A DNA stretch of 64,000 nt. Source: CAYJKB01 sp964370625. GTDB taxonomy: Bacteria; Bacillota; Clostridia; Oscillospirales; Butyricicoccaceae. Of the stretch, positions 52,881 to 61,687 are shown one piece after another (the stretch's first letter is position 1; every line of letters starts with the position of its first letter). The stretch covers positions 35,755 to 99,754 of the forward strand of contig CAYJKB010000003.1 of the NCBI GenBank assembly GCA_964370625.1. The letters run 5' to 3'. Position numbers and translations under genes: made by a program. The notes beneath the pieces are model-generated. The model had not been told where the DNA came from and ran no database searches. It saw only the letters and a list, made by a program, of their open reading frames with translations.

Positions 52881-52909
52881 AGTATATCATTTTGTGAATA
52901 TAAGGTCAA
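52881..52909 (-). promoter_or_regulatory. Promoter of ppx-ppk
   Basis: On the minus strand TTGACC (52909-52904), 17-bp spacer, TATACT (52886-52881). The leader to the ppx start is about 160 bases, AT-rich, with no recognised riboswitch. Confidence 0.7.
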
Positions 52910-52940
52910 CCACTAGACTTCTCTTATATATTTTTAAAAT

Positions 52941-52980
52941 AATCAGAGGCTGTGACGAAATTTCGCCACAGCCTCTGATT
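52941..52980. terminator. Terminator after eno
   Basis: AATCAGAGGCTGTGACGAAA (52941-52960) and its near-perfect inverted copy (52961-52980) form a 20-bp stem with one mismatch, ending the glycolytic operon. Confidence 0.9.
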
Positions 52981-53007
52981 ATTGTTTGTGCAAACTTGCA
53001 CGAAGTC

Positions 53008-54330
53008 TTATTTTAAGTTAAAGAAAGTATCGTTACCTAGGTATAAAGCAACGCTATCTAGTTCTTCTTCAATTCTTAGAAGTTGGTTGTATTTCGCAAC
53101 ACGGTCAGTTCTTGAAGGAGCACCAGTTTTAATTTGACCAGCGTTAAGAGCAACTGCGATATCAGCAATAGTTGTATCTTCAGTTTCGCCTGAACGGTGA
53201 GAGATAACAGCAGTGTATCCAGCACGGTTAGCCATTTGGATAGCATCTAAAGTTTCAGTTAGAGAACCGATTTGGTTAACTTTGATAAGAATTGCATTTG
53301 CAACGCCCATATCAATACCTTTAGATAGACGTTCAACGTTAGTTACAAATAGGTCATCCCCTACAAGTTGAACTCTGTCGCCTACAGCGTCAGTAAGCAT
53401 TTTCCAAGCTTCCCAGTCATCTTCGCCAACACCATCTTCAAGAGATACGATTGGGTATTTGTCGATAAGACCTTTCCAGAAGTTAACTAATTGTTTTTTA
53501 GTCATTTTCTTTTTAGCTTTTGGAAGTACGTAGTGATCTTCTTCACCATTTTCGCCTTTTACAAACCATTCAGCAGCAGCAGCATCAATAGCGATTTTGA
53601 AATCTTCTCCAGCTTTGTAGCCAGCGTCAGCGATAGCTTCAACGATTAAATCAAGAGCATCAGCATCTTTTTTAAGGTCAGGAGCGTAACCACCTTCATC
53701 ACCTACACCAGTAGATTTAAGGCCATTTTTCTTAATAGTTGATTTTAGAGTATGGAATACTTCAGCACACATTCTTAGAGCTTCTCTGAAAGAAGTAGCT
53801 GATACTGGCATAATCATAAACTCTTGAATATCAACTGAGTTAGATGCATGAGCACCACCGTTTAAGATGTTCATCATAGGAACTGGTAGAGTTTTACCGT
53901 TTACACCACCGATGTATTGGTAAAGTGATTGACCTAGAGCTTCAGCAGCAGCACGAGCAGTTGCTAGTGACACACCTAGAATTGCGTTAGCACCAAATTT
54001 AGATTTGTTTGGAGTGCCATCTAAAGCGATCATAGCTTTATCAACAGCAACTTGATCTAAAGCGTTCATACCAATGATTTCTTCTGCAATTTCATTGTTA
54101 ACAGCATCAACAGCTTTAAGAACACCTTTACCAAGGTATCTGCCTTTGTCGCCGTCACGTAGTTCGCAAGCTTCAAAGATACCAGTAGAAGCACCTGAAG
54201 GAACAGCAGCACGACCGATAAATGTACCAGTACCGTCGTCAACTACAACTTCAACTTCAACTGTTGGATTACCTCTTGAGTCCATGATTTCTCTTCCAAG
54301 AATGTCAATAATTTCTAAAAAACGTTTCAT
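53008..54330 (-). CDS. eno: Enolase
   Basis: 440 residues. Motifs: EIMDSRGNPTVEVEV, GGAHASNSVDIQEFMIMP, VGDEGGYAPD (catalytic Glu), VGDDLFVTN and the SHRSGETEDTTIADIAVA loop with catalytic Lys upstream. It interconverts 2-phosphoglycerate and phosphoenolpyruvate. It is last in the pgk-tpiA-gpmI-eno operon, 50 bases after gpmI, with AAGGAG before the ATG. Confidence 0.98.
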   Translation of the reverse strand: MKRFLEIIDILGREIMDSRGNPTVEVEVVVDDGTGTFIGRAAVPSGASTGIFEACELRDGDKGRYLGKGVLKAVDAVNNEIAEEIIGMNALDQVAVDKAMIALDGTPNKSKFGANAILGVSLATARAAAEALGQSLYQYIGGVNGKTLPVPMMNILNGGAHASNSVDIQEFMIMPVSATSFREALRMCAEVFHTLKSTIKKNGLKSTGVGDEGGYAPDLKKDADALDLIVEAIADAGYKAGEDFKIAIDAAAAEWFVKGENGEEDHYVLPKAKKKMTKKQLVNFWKGLIDKYPIVSLEDGVGEDDWEAWKMLTDAVGDRVQLVGDDLFVTNVERLSKGIDMGVANAILIKVNQIGSLTETLDAIQMANRAGYTAVISHRSGETEDTTIADIAVALNAGQIKTGAPSRTDRVAKYNQLLRIEEELDSVALYLGNDTFFNLK

Positions 54331-54380
54331 AAAAAATCTCCTTTTTAATAATAATTTATTTAATATAATTGTACGTGGTT

Positions 54381-55898
54381 TTATTTGACAATCAGTGATT
54401 GTCCATCCATTTCGGCTGGTTTTTCAAGTCCTAAGAACTCTAACATTGTAGGCGCAAGGTCACAAAGTTTACCTGCACGAAGCTTAACATCAGCACCAAC
54501 TATAGTAAGTGGAACTGGATTTGTTGTATGTGCAGTAAATGGTGACACATTGTCATCTTCAAGCATTTTATCAGCGTTACCATGGTCTGACGTGATAATA
54601 CTAATACCACCCATTTTAGAAATAGCTTCAACTGTTCGTCCAACACAAGTATCAACAGCTTCAACAGCAGTTTTAGCAGCCTCAAATATACCAGTGTGGC
54701 CAACCATATCACAGTTAGCAAAGTTTAAGATAATAACATCATATTTGCCACTTTCAATGCGAGCTACAGCCTCATCAGTTACTTCTACAGCTGACATTTC
54801 AGGTTTTAAGTCATAAGTTGCAACAGAAGGAGATGCAATTAATGCTCTATCTTCACCTTCATATGGCTCTTCTTTACCACCATTGAAAAAGAATGTTACA
54901 TGTGCATATTTTTCTGTTTCAGCAATTCTAAGCTGAGTTAAACCACATTTTGAAATATATTCACCGAATGTATTATCTAATGTTTGTGGTTTAAATGCAA
55001 TATTTACATTTGGCATTGTAACATCATATTGTGTCATACACACATAATAAACAGGGAAATAGCCATGTACACGTGTAAAACCTTCAAAATTCGGGTCTAC
55101 CAAAGTACGTGTGATTTCTCTTGCTCTATCAGGACGGAAGTTTGCAAAAACAATGCTGTCATTCTTTTTGATAAGTCCATCTTTATTGATTATAGTTGGC
55201 ATTACAAATTCGTCTGTAACATCTTGTGCATAAGATGCACGAACAGCAGCTTCTGCATTATCAGCTTCGTTTCCAACTCCTTGTACCATTGCATTATATG
55301 CAAGTTCAACACGTTCAAAACGGTTATCTCTGTCCATTGCATAATATCTGCCTGATACAGTTGCAATTTTTCCAACACCGATTTTTGCCATTTGTTCATC
55401 AAGGTTTTTAAGGAAATCTGCACCAGAAGTTGGAGGAACATCACGTCCATCCATAAATGCATGTACAAATACCTTTGTAAGTCCTTGTTTTTTAGCCAGT
55501 TCAACTAATGCTACAATATGGTCAAAATGGCTGTGTACACCACCATCAGACATAAGCCCGAAAATATGAAATGCACTGTCATTTTTCTTGCAGTTTTCAA
55601 CTGCTTTTAAAAATTCTTCGTTTTGATAAAATTCACCATCACGAATTGATTTTGTAATACGTGTTAATTCTTGATAAACTACACGTCCTGCTCCGATATT
55701 AGTATGTCCAACTTCGCTGTTGCCCATTTGACCATCAGGAAGTCCAACATCCATACCAGAACATCCAATGATTGTTGTTGGGTTTTTCGCAAAAATACTA
55801 TCAAGACAAGGAGTTTTCGCAGCTGTAATTGCGTTTCCTTCCTTTTTTTCATTTTGACCAAAACCATCTAAAATTATAAGAGCTAATGGATTTTTCAT
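54381..55898 (-). CDS. gpmI: Phosphoglycerate mutase, cofactor-independent (manganese)
   Basis: 505 residues. Alkaline-phosphatase-type core: LIILDGFGQNEKKEGNAI (metal Asp), GLPDGQMGNSEVGHTNIG with the phosphorylated Ser, HIFGLMSDGGVHSH, HAFMDGRDVPP, and metal ligands in SDHGNADKM. It interconverts 3- and 2-phosphoglycerate. Its ribosome-binding site AAAAAGGAT directly adjoins the edge of the structured repeat upstream. Confidence 0.97.
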   Translation of the reverse strand: MKNPLALIILDGFGQNEKKEGNAITAAKTPCLDSIFAKNPTTIIGCSGMDVGLPDGQMGNSEVGHTNIGAGRVVYQELTRITKSIRDGEFYQNEEFLKAVENCKKNDSAFHIFGLMSDGGVHSHFDHIVALVELAKKQGLTKVFVHAFMDGRDVPPTSGADFLKNLDEQMAKIGVGKIATVSGRYYAMDRDNRFERVELAYNAMVQGVGNEADNAEAAVRASYAQDVTDEFVMPTIINKDGLIKKNDSIVFANFRPDRAREITRTLVDPNFEGFTRVHGYFPVYYVCMTQYDVTMPNVNIAFKPQTLDNTFGEYISKCGLTQLRIAETEKYAHVTFFFNGGKEEPYEGEDRALIASPSVATYDLKPEMSAVEVTDEAVARIESGKYDVIILNFANCDMVGHTGIFEAAKTAVEAVDTCVGRTVEAISKMGGISIITSDHGNADKMLEDDNVSPFTAHTTNPVPLTIVGADVKLRAGKLCDLAPTMLEFLGLEKPAEMDGQSLIVK

Positions 55899-55916
55899 TT
55901 TATCTATCCTTTTTCC

Positions 55917-56105
55917 GCTTTTGTGAACAAAAGCTTTGCAAAAAACTTTATTCTGTGGACAGCCTTTGCCTTTTACGTATTTTTATTTTTCCTGCTGTCC
56001 ACTCGTGCTGTAAACGCACGACTTTATTGTTGCTTTACTTTTATTTTCTTTTAATTTCACGCCCCCTTGTGGGGTTGAAATTCAGTGCTTGTCGATGCTA
56101 TCGAC
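55917..56105. repeat. Multi-stem intergenic repeat, copy A
   Basis: 189 bp between tpiA and gpmI made of successive inverted repeats: GCTTTTGTGAACAAAAGC (55917-55934), GTGGACAGC...GCTGTCCAC (about 55955-55963 and 55994-56002), CGTGC...GCACG (about 56004-56020), AATTTCA-CGCCCC...GGGG-TTGAAATT (about 56053-56082) and GTCGATGCTATCGAC (56091-56105). No T-run marks a terminator and there is no coding sign. It is followed directly by a second copy. Confidence 0.85.
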
Positions 56106-56334
56106 CTTTTGTGAACAAAAGCTTTGCAAAAAACTTTATTCTGTGGACAGCCTTTGCCTTNNNNNNNNNNNNNNNNNNNNNNNNNNNNNNNNNNNNNNNN
56201 NNNNNNNNNNNNNNNNNNNNNNNNNNNNNNNNNNNNNNNNNNNNNNNNNNNNNNNNNNNNGCTTTACTTTTATTTTCTTTTAATTTCACGCCCCCTTGTG
56301 GGGTTGAAATTCAGTACCTGTCGATGCTATCGAC
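56106..56334. repeat. Multi-stem intergenic repeat, copy B (contains gap)
   Basis: It repeats copy A from CTTTTGTGAACAAAAGC (56107-56122 region) to GTCGATGCTATCGAC (56320-56334), the last base lying in the tpiA stop codon. If it equals copy A in length, 59 bases are hidden by the 100 N. Confidence 0.82.
56161..56260. other. Assembly gap of 100 N inside the repeat
   Basis: The placeholder falls inside copy B, where tandem identity would stop an assembler. Comparison with copy A predicts 59 missing bases if only two copies exist. Confidence 0.97.
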
Positions 56335-57104
56335 TATTGGTTAGCAGCTTCGATGATTGCAGTGAAATCTTCAGCTTTAAGTGAAGCACCACCGATTAAA
56401 CCACCATCAACATCAGCTTTTCCTAGAAGTTCATTAGCATTTTTAGCGTTCATGCTACCACCGTATTGGATAGTAATTGCACGAGCAACTCTAGCACCAT
56501 ATAGTTCACGAAGGCATTCACGAATAGCTTCGTTAACTTCGTTAGCTTGATCTGAAGTTGCAGTTTTACCAGTACCTATAGCCCAGATTGGCTCATAAGC
56601 TACGATTACTTTTTTAACATCATCAGAAGAAACATTTAAAAGAGCGATTTTAACTTGACGTCTTACAACTTCCATTGTAACACCTTGTTCACGTTCTTCT
56701 AGACTTTCACCAACACAAACGATTGGACGAAGCCCAGCTTCTAAAGCTGCAATAGTTTTCTTATTAACAGTTTCATCAGTTTCAGCGAAGTATTGGCGAC
56801 GTTCTGAATGTCCTAATACAACATATTTAACACCGATTTCTTTAAGCATATCAGCAGAAATTTCACCTGTGAAAGCTCCACTTTTTTCATAATGCATATT
56901 TTGAGCAGCGATTGCGATTTTGCTTCCACGAGCTGCTTTTACAGCAACAGGGATATTAACAAATGGTACACAAACTACAATGTCACACCATTTAGCTTTT
57001 GAAACAAGTGGTTTTAATTCTTCGATTAAAGCTTTAGCCTCACTAGCTGTTTTGTTCATTTTCCAGTTACCAGCAATAACTGTTTTACGGTATCTACGAT
57101 TCAT
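56334..57104 (-). CDS. tpiA: Triosephosphate isomerase
   Basis: 256 residues. Motifs: VIAGNWKMNKTASEA (Asn/Lys), VLGHSERRQYFAETD (catalytic His), VIVAYEPIWAIGTGKTA (catalytic Glu and loop 6) and GGSMNAKNANELL. It interconverts dihydroxyacetone phosphate and glyceraldehyde 3-phosphate. AAAGGGG precedes the ATG; its stop codon touches the end of repeat copy B. Confidence 0.98.
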   Translation of the reverse strand: MNRRYRKTVIAGNWKMNKTASEAKALIEELKPLVSKAKWCDIVVCVPFVNIPVAVKAARGSKIAIAAQNMHYEKSGAFTGEISADMLKEIGVKYVVLGHSERRQYFAETDETVNKKTIAALEAGLRPIVCVGESLEEREQGVTMEVVRRQVKIALLNVSSDDVKKVIVAYEPIWAIGTGKTATSDQANEVNEAIRECLRELYGARVARAITIQYGGSMNAKNANELLGKADVDGGLIGGASLKAEDFTAIIEAANQ

Positions 57105-57165
57105 TAGATTTTTCCCCTTTCAAATCAACACACAATGCATTTTTATTCGTTATTTATATAATTTT

Positions 57166-58374
57166 TTATTTATCTTGTAAACAAGCAATACCTGGAAGTT
57201 CTAATCCTTCTAGGAATTCTAAAGATGCTCCACCACCAGTAGAAATATGAGTCATTTTATCAGCAAAGCCTAATAATTCAACAGCTGCAGCTGAATCACC
57301 ACCACCGATGATTGATACAGCATCTGAATTTGCAATTGCTTGTGCAACAGCCTTTGTACCAGCAGCGTAATTAGAAAATTCAAATACACCCATAGGTCCA
57401 TTCCAAACTACTGTTCCAGCATTTTTTACAACTTCGCAGTATTCTTTGATTGTATCAGGCCCGATATCTAGACCCATTAAATCATCAGGAATATTGCTAG
57501 TTGGTGCGAATGTAGGTGCTACATCTGCAAATTCAGCTGAACAAGCATTATCTACTGGAAGTAAAAGTTGTACACCTTTTTCACGAGCTTTTTCTAAAAT
57601 AGATTTTGCTAAATCTAATTTATCTTCTTCACATCTTGATTTACCAATGTTAGCACCTTCAGCTTTAGCGAAAGTATATGCCATAGCTCCACCGATAACA
57701 ATAGTGTCACATTTTTCAAGAAGATTTGTAATTACACCAATTTTATCAGAAACTTTCGCTCCACCTAAGATAGAAACGAATGGACGTTTAGGGTTTGATA
57801 AAGCTCCACCCATAAAGTCTAATTCTTTTTCAATTAATTTGCCACAAACAGCTGGCAAGAATTTAGATATAACAGCAGTTGAAGCATGTGAACGGTGAGC
57901 TGTTCCAAAAGCGTCATTTACATAAACACCATCAGCACCAACTAAATCAGCAAGCTCTTTTGCATATGCTTCTTTAGCTGCTTCGTCTTTGCCATCTTCA
58001 GCAGCATGGAAACGAACATTTTCAAGAAGCATAACTTCGCCAGCTTTAAGTCCCGCTGCAAGCGCTTTTGCATCTTCTCCAACTACATCTTTAGCAAGTT
58101 TAACTTCTTTGCCTAATAATTCAGATAATCTTTTTGCTACAGGAGCTAGAGAATATTTCATATTAAACTCACCTTTAGGTCTGCCTAAGTGTGAGCAAAG
58201 TATTAATGCTGCACCGTTGTCAATCAAGTATTGAATTGTTGGAAGTGATGCAGTAATTCTTTTGTCATCAGTGATGTTTAAATTTTCATCTTGTGGAACA
58301 TTAAAATCGCAACGAGCGATAACTTTTTTACCCTTTACATCAATGTCAAGAACCGTTTTTTTGTTGTACTTCAT
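57166..58374 (-). CDS. pgk: Phosphoglycerate kinase
   Basis: 402 residues. Motifs: KVIARCDFNVPQD (substrate Arg/Asp/Asn), LCSHLGRPKG, VNDAFGTAHRSHAS, FVSILGGAKVSDKIGVI and the nucleotide loop SIIGGGDSAAAVE, GGGASLEFLEG at the end. It makes ATP from 1,3-bisphosphoglycerate. It is first in the local operon; gapA, usually just upstream, is absent (trmL is the neighbour). Confidence 0.98.
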   Translation of the reverse strand: MKYNKKTVLDIDVKGKKVIARCDFNVPQDENLNITDDKRITASLPTIQYLIDNGAALILCSHLGRPKGEFNMKYSLAPVAKRLSELLGKEVKLAKDVVGEDAKALAAGLKAGEVMLLENVRFHAAEDGKDEAAKEAYAKELADLVGADGVYVNDAFGTAHRSHASTAVISKFLPAVCGKLIEKELDFMGGALSNPKRPFVSILGGAKVSDKIGVITNLLEKCDTIVIGGAMAYTFAKAEGANIGKSRCEEDKLDLAKSILEKAREKGVQLLLPVDNACSAEFADVAPTFAPTSNIPDDLMGLDIGPDTIKEYCEVVKNAGTVVWNGPMGVFEFSNYAAGTKAVAQAIANSDAVSIIGGGDSAAAVELLGFADKMTHISTGGGASLEFLEGLELPGIACLQDK

Positions 58375-58448
58375 ATTATTACTCTCCTTAAATATATTAA
58401 TGTTTTCATAACCTTAGAAATTTATTAAAAAACTCTATAACTATGATA

Positions 58449-58477
58449 ATTATAATATTAGTTATAGCGTTTTGCAA
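58449..58477 (-). promoter_or_regulatory. Promoter of pgk-tpiA-gpmI-eno
   Basis: On the minus strand TTGCAA (58477-58472), 17-bp spacer, TATAAT (58454-58449). Confidence 0.7.
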
Positions 58478-58567
58478 GTAAAATCAATCAAAAGTTTATA
58501 TTTCATTGTATTTTGTGTTAATATTTACTAAAATATTTATAATTTGTACTTAAAAATTAAATATAAT

Positions 58568-59065
58568 TTACTTATTTTGATTTGGGAATGGTCCAACTTT
58601 CAGCAAATCTCCAAAGTCTCTTTGTCTAAGTGCTTCATAGCAAATTATCGCAGCTGCATTAGATAGATTAAGGCTTCTTGCATCTGACACCATTGGTATC
58701 CTTATGCAACGTTCAGGATTTTTAATCAAAAGCTCCTCATCTAGCCCTTTAGTTTCTTTGCCGAATAATATATAAATTTCTTCATCTGTTTTATAACTTA
58801 CATCAGCATAAGTATTTTCTGCTTTTGTTGTTGCATAGAAAAATTTGCCTTCTTTATTTTTTGCAAAAAAATCATCTAAATCATCATATTTATGCACATC
58901 AAGCAGATCCCAATAATCAAGCCCGGCTCTTTTAACTTGTTTATCATCAATTTTAAAACCCATTGGTTCAACCAAATGAAGTCTTATACCTGTTGCTGCA
59001 CAAGTTCTTGCGATGTTCCCAGTGTTTTGTGGAATTTCCGGTTCAACTAATACTATATTTAACAT
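58568..59065 (-). CDS. trmL: tRNA (cytidine/uridine-34-2'-O)-methyltransferase
   Basis: 165 residues, SPOUT class. Blocks: MLNIVLVEPEIPQNTGNIAR (start), LHLVEPMGFKIDD, YILFGKETKGLDEELL (SAM knot) and RSLNLSNAAAIICYEALRQ. It methylates the wobble base of tRNA-Leu species using S-adenosylmethionine. Monocistronic between two operons on the same strand. Confidence 0.95.
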   Translation of the reverse strand: MLNIVLVEPEIPQNTGNIARTCAATGIRLHLVEPMGFKIDDKQVKRAGLDYWDLLDVHKYDDLDDFFAKNKEGKFFYATTKAENTYADVSYKTDEEIYILFGKETKGLDEELLIKNPERCIRIPMVSDARSLNLSNAAAIICYEALRQRDFGDLLKVGPFPNQNK

Positions 59066-59202
59066 AATCCCCTCATAAATACTTGAATTTAATTAACTTT
59101 ATTACTATTTATTAATAATATTCTATTTTTAATGAATTTGCAAGGCAAAAACCAAGGTTTTTTTCACTTTGTTAAATTTTTGACTATTTTCCACAAAAAA
59201 AC

Positions 59203-59233
59203 AATGTGGTAAGCTTAAATTTCTTACCACATT
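59203..59233 (-). terminator. Terminator of the rbfA-to-M20 operon
   Basis: AATGTGGTAAG (59203-59213) pairs with CTTACCACATT (59223-59233); on the minus strand GTTTTTTTG follows. Confidence 0.88.
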
Positions 59234-59279
59234 TTAAAAGTTTTTTTAACTAAATTTGTAAAGTTTTATTTTCAACAAG

Positions 59280-60779
59280 TTATCTTGCAATTTTTTCTAT
59301 GAATTCTATGAAAAATTCTGTGCAAGCTCCAAGTGATTCTATCGGTGCTCTTTCATTTTTTGTATGCATTGTTTTATAAAGTTCTTCCTTTAAAACTAAG
59401 GGAGTAAACCTTAAAACTGTATCACAAATCCCCTCATAATGCTTGGCATCAGATGCCCCAGACATAAGCCCAGGTGTAACAATTACACTTTCGCCAAAGC
59501 GAGTTTTTACAGAGCGTTCAAGTTCTACAAAAATATTGCTCGTATAATTTGAAATTTTAGATGGTGGGCTATTGTATATCACCTTCACTCCAACCCCTAA
59601 TGAACGCACCGTATTTTCAACAAGATTAATAATATCCTGTGGGTCTACAGACGGTATCACACGTATATTATATGTCACGCTGGCATAATCTGGAATTACA
59701 TTTGAAGCATCAGCAGCTTTTGACATAGTTGGCGCAAATGTCGTCGCTGTGATAGATGCAGTTGTTTTATCCTTACTAAGTCTTTTAAGCATACTCTTTT
59801 TAAATATTTCTTGATTAGCATACATCATTCTAGTTGTTAAATCAAATGTTCCTGAAATTCTTTTAAAGTATTCTTCCACAAGGGGGATTAATTTAAATCT
59901 TGTTTCAAGTGCTTCAATTCTACAAACAGCCTCTGATAGCCTTGCAATAGGTGTATTGTGTGGAGGATAAGCAGCATGACCACCTTCTCCTTCTGCAAAA
60001 AGTTCAAGTGTTAGAATACCTTTTTCAGCTACATTTATCATAGCACAAGCTAAATTTTCATTATTTGCGAATTTTTTAGTAATATGTCCACCTTCATCAA
60101 ATATAAATTCAGGCTTTATACCTTGTTTTTCAAAATATTCAGCTATAATTTTTGCACCTTCTTCGCCACCAATTTCTTCATCATGTCCAAATGCAAAATA
60201 TATTTCACGATTTGGTGTGAATTTATTTTCGAGTAAATTTTCCATAGCTGAAAGGATAGCAATTATAGTTGCTTTACAATCAAGCGCACCTCTTCCCCAT
60301 ACATATTTTTTATCTATATGACCAGAGAATGCTCCATGTTCCCAACCTTCGCCTGCTGGCACAACATCCATATGACCACAAAATACAGCTGGTTGTCTTG
60401 ATGGGGAATTTACTTTAAATTTAAGCAATAAACTTTGTCCTACATCAATACTATCCATTTGTAAAAATGTAAGTGGAAATTCTTTTGACAAAAAGCTTTT
60501 AAATTCGCAAATAGCCTGACTGTCTCCAGAAATTGTTGGAATTTTTATGGCATTAGATAGTTTTTTAGTTACTTTATCAGTTAAAGCTTTATTTGGTGCA
60601 GGGTATCTATATTTTTCATCACTTTCCGTTGTTATCATTACTTTTTGTGTGCGAACAAGTAAAACTATTCCCAAAATTAAATAAATTGCAATTGTTGAGC
60701 CAATAGCTACACCTAATCCTGTAAGATAATTTAGCAATACAAATACTAATGCAGTTATTATAATGCATAATAAAATCAT
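59280..60779 (-). CDS. M20 family metallopeptidase, membrane-anchored
   Basis: 499 residues from the ATG at 60779, which overlaps the ribF stop (ATGA). Two N-terminal hydrophobic segments (about 1-45) precede an M20 peptidase: FCGHMDVVPAGEGWEHG (zinc His, Asp), WGRGALDCKATIIAIL (bridging Asp), GHDEEIGGEEGAKI (catalytic Glu) and a lid domain in the middle. It resembles carboxypeptidase S/PM20D1-type dipeptidases or N-acyl amino-acid hydrolases. It is the last gene of the rbfA run; substrate unknown. Confidence 0.87.
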   Translation of the reverse strand: MILLCIIITALVFVLLNYLTGLGVAIGSTIAIYLILGIVLLVRTQKVMITTESDEKYRYPAPNKALTDKVTKKLSNAIKIPTISGDSQAICEFKSFLSKEFPLTFLQMDSIDVGQSLLLKFKVNSPSRQPAVFCGHMDVVPAGEGWEHGAFSGHIDKKYVWGRGALDCKATIIAILSAMENLLENKFTPNREIYFAFGHDEEIGGEEGAKIIAEYFEKQGIKPEFIFDEGGHITKKFANNENLACAMINVAEKGILTLELFAEGEGGHAAYPPHNTPIARLSEAVCRIEALETRFKLIPLVEEYFKRISGTFDLTTRMMYANQEIFKKSMLKRLSKDKTTASITATTFAPTMSKAADASNVIPDYASVTYNIRVIPSVDPQDIINLVENTVRSLGVGVKVIYNSPPSKISNYTSNIFVELERSVKTRFGESVIVTPGLMSGASDAKHYEGICDTVLRFTPLVLKEELYKTMHTKNERAPIESLGACTEFFIEFIEKIAR

Positions 60780-61687
60780 GAAAGCCCAGCCCCCCAATCA
60801 AAAAACTCACGTGTTTGTTGAATATTCTCATCAATCGCTTCTTTAAGTTGCTGAGTATTTTCAAATTTCATTTCTGGACGCAAGAATTTATATAGTTCTA
60901 TATGAACATTTTTACCATATAAATATCCTTCAAAATCAATTATATGCGGTTCTACTGTAGGTTCTGCTTTATCTAAGAACGTTGGACGAAGACCAATATT
61001 AGTTACTGCCATAAGCCTTTTATCCCCTACTATAACTTGGCTTGCATATACTCCAAATGGAGGTTTTTGCATTTCTTCAGGTAGTGGAAGATTAATTGTA
61101 GGTATACCAAGAGTGCGACCAACTTTTCTGCCATGTGTTACAGCCCCTGAAATTGTATACGGATGCCCTAAAAAACGAGTGGCGGTTAGCATATCGCCTT
61201 CAGCAATAAATTTTCTGATAAGTGTAGAGCTTACAACGGTATCATCAACTTTGATATCTTCAATGCAATCATATCCAATCCCAAGAGTTTTACAATGTTC
61301 TCTTAAGTTTTCAGCATTACCTTCACCCATATATCCAAAACGGTTATTATGGCCTGTGATTATATGCACTGCCCCAAATTCACGAAAAAGAACTTCTGTT
61401 ACAAAATCTTTCCAATGCATTTTTCGCATATTTTCATCAAAACGTGCAAAAATTACTTCATCAACTTTGCCAAGTCTTATAATTTCCATTTCACGTTCTG
61501 TTGGTGATACAATGAACGGAACACGCTTTTTACTTACAACATTCGTTGGGTGAATATCAAAAGTGAACACGGCTGATAATGCATGTTTTTGTCTTGCACG
61601 TAAATTTGCACATTCCATTAGTGCTTTATGCCCTAAATGAACACCGTCAAAAAAACCAAGTGCAATTACACGTTTTAAATTACTCAT
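60776..61687 (-). CDS. ribF: Bifunctional riboflavin kinase / FAD synthetase
   Basis: 303 residues from the ATG at 61687, overlapping the truB stop by 8 bases. The N-terminal nucleotidyl-transferase shows ALGFFDGVHLGHKALM and GHNNRFGYMGEGN, with SSTLIRKFI; the C-terminal kinase shows GRTLGIPTINLPLP and GVYASQVIVG. It converts riboflavin to FMN and FAD. Confidence 0.96.
   Translation of the reverse strand: MSNLKRVIALGFFDGVHLGHKALMECANLRARQKHALSAVFTFDIHPTNVVSKKRVPFIVSPTEREMEIIRLGKVDEVIFARFDENMRKMHWKDFVTEVLFREFGAVHIITGHNNRFGYMGEGNAENLREHCKTLGIGYDCIEDIKVDDTVVSSTLIRKFIAEGDMLTATRFLGHPYTISGAVTHGRKVGRTLGIPTINLPLPEEMQKPPFGVYASQVIVGDKRLMAVTNIGLRPTFLDKAEPTVEPHIIDFEGYLYGKNVHIELYKFLRPEMKFENTQQLKEAIDENIQQTREFFDWGAGLS

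Noticed and set aside
55886..56384. Short open frames on both strands across the repeat copies.
   Set aside because: They lie in hairpin repeats and the N run, have no ribosome-binding sites and no protein-like composition.
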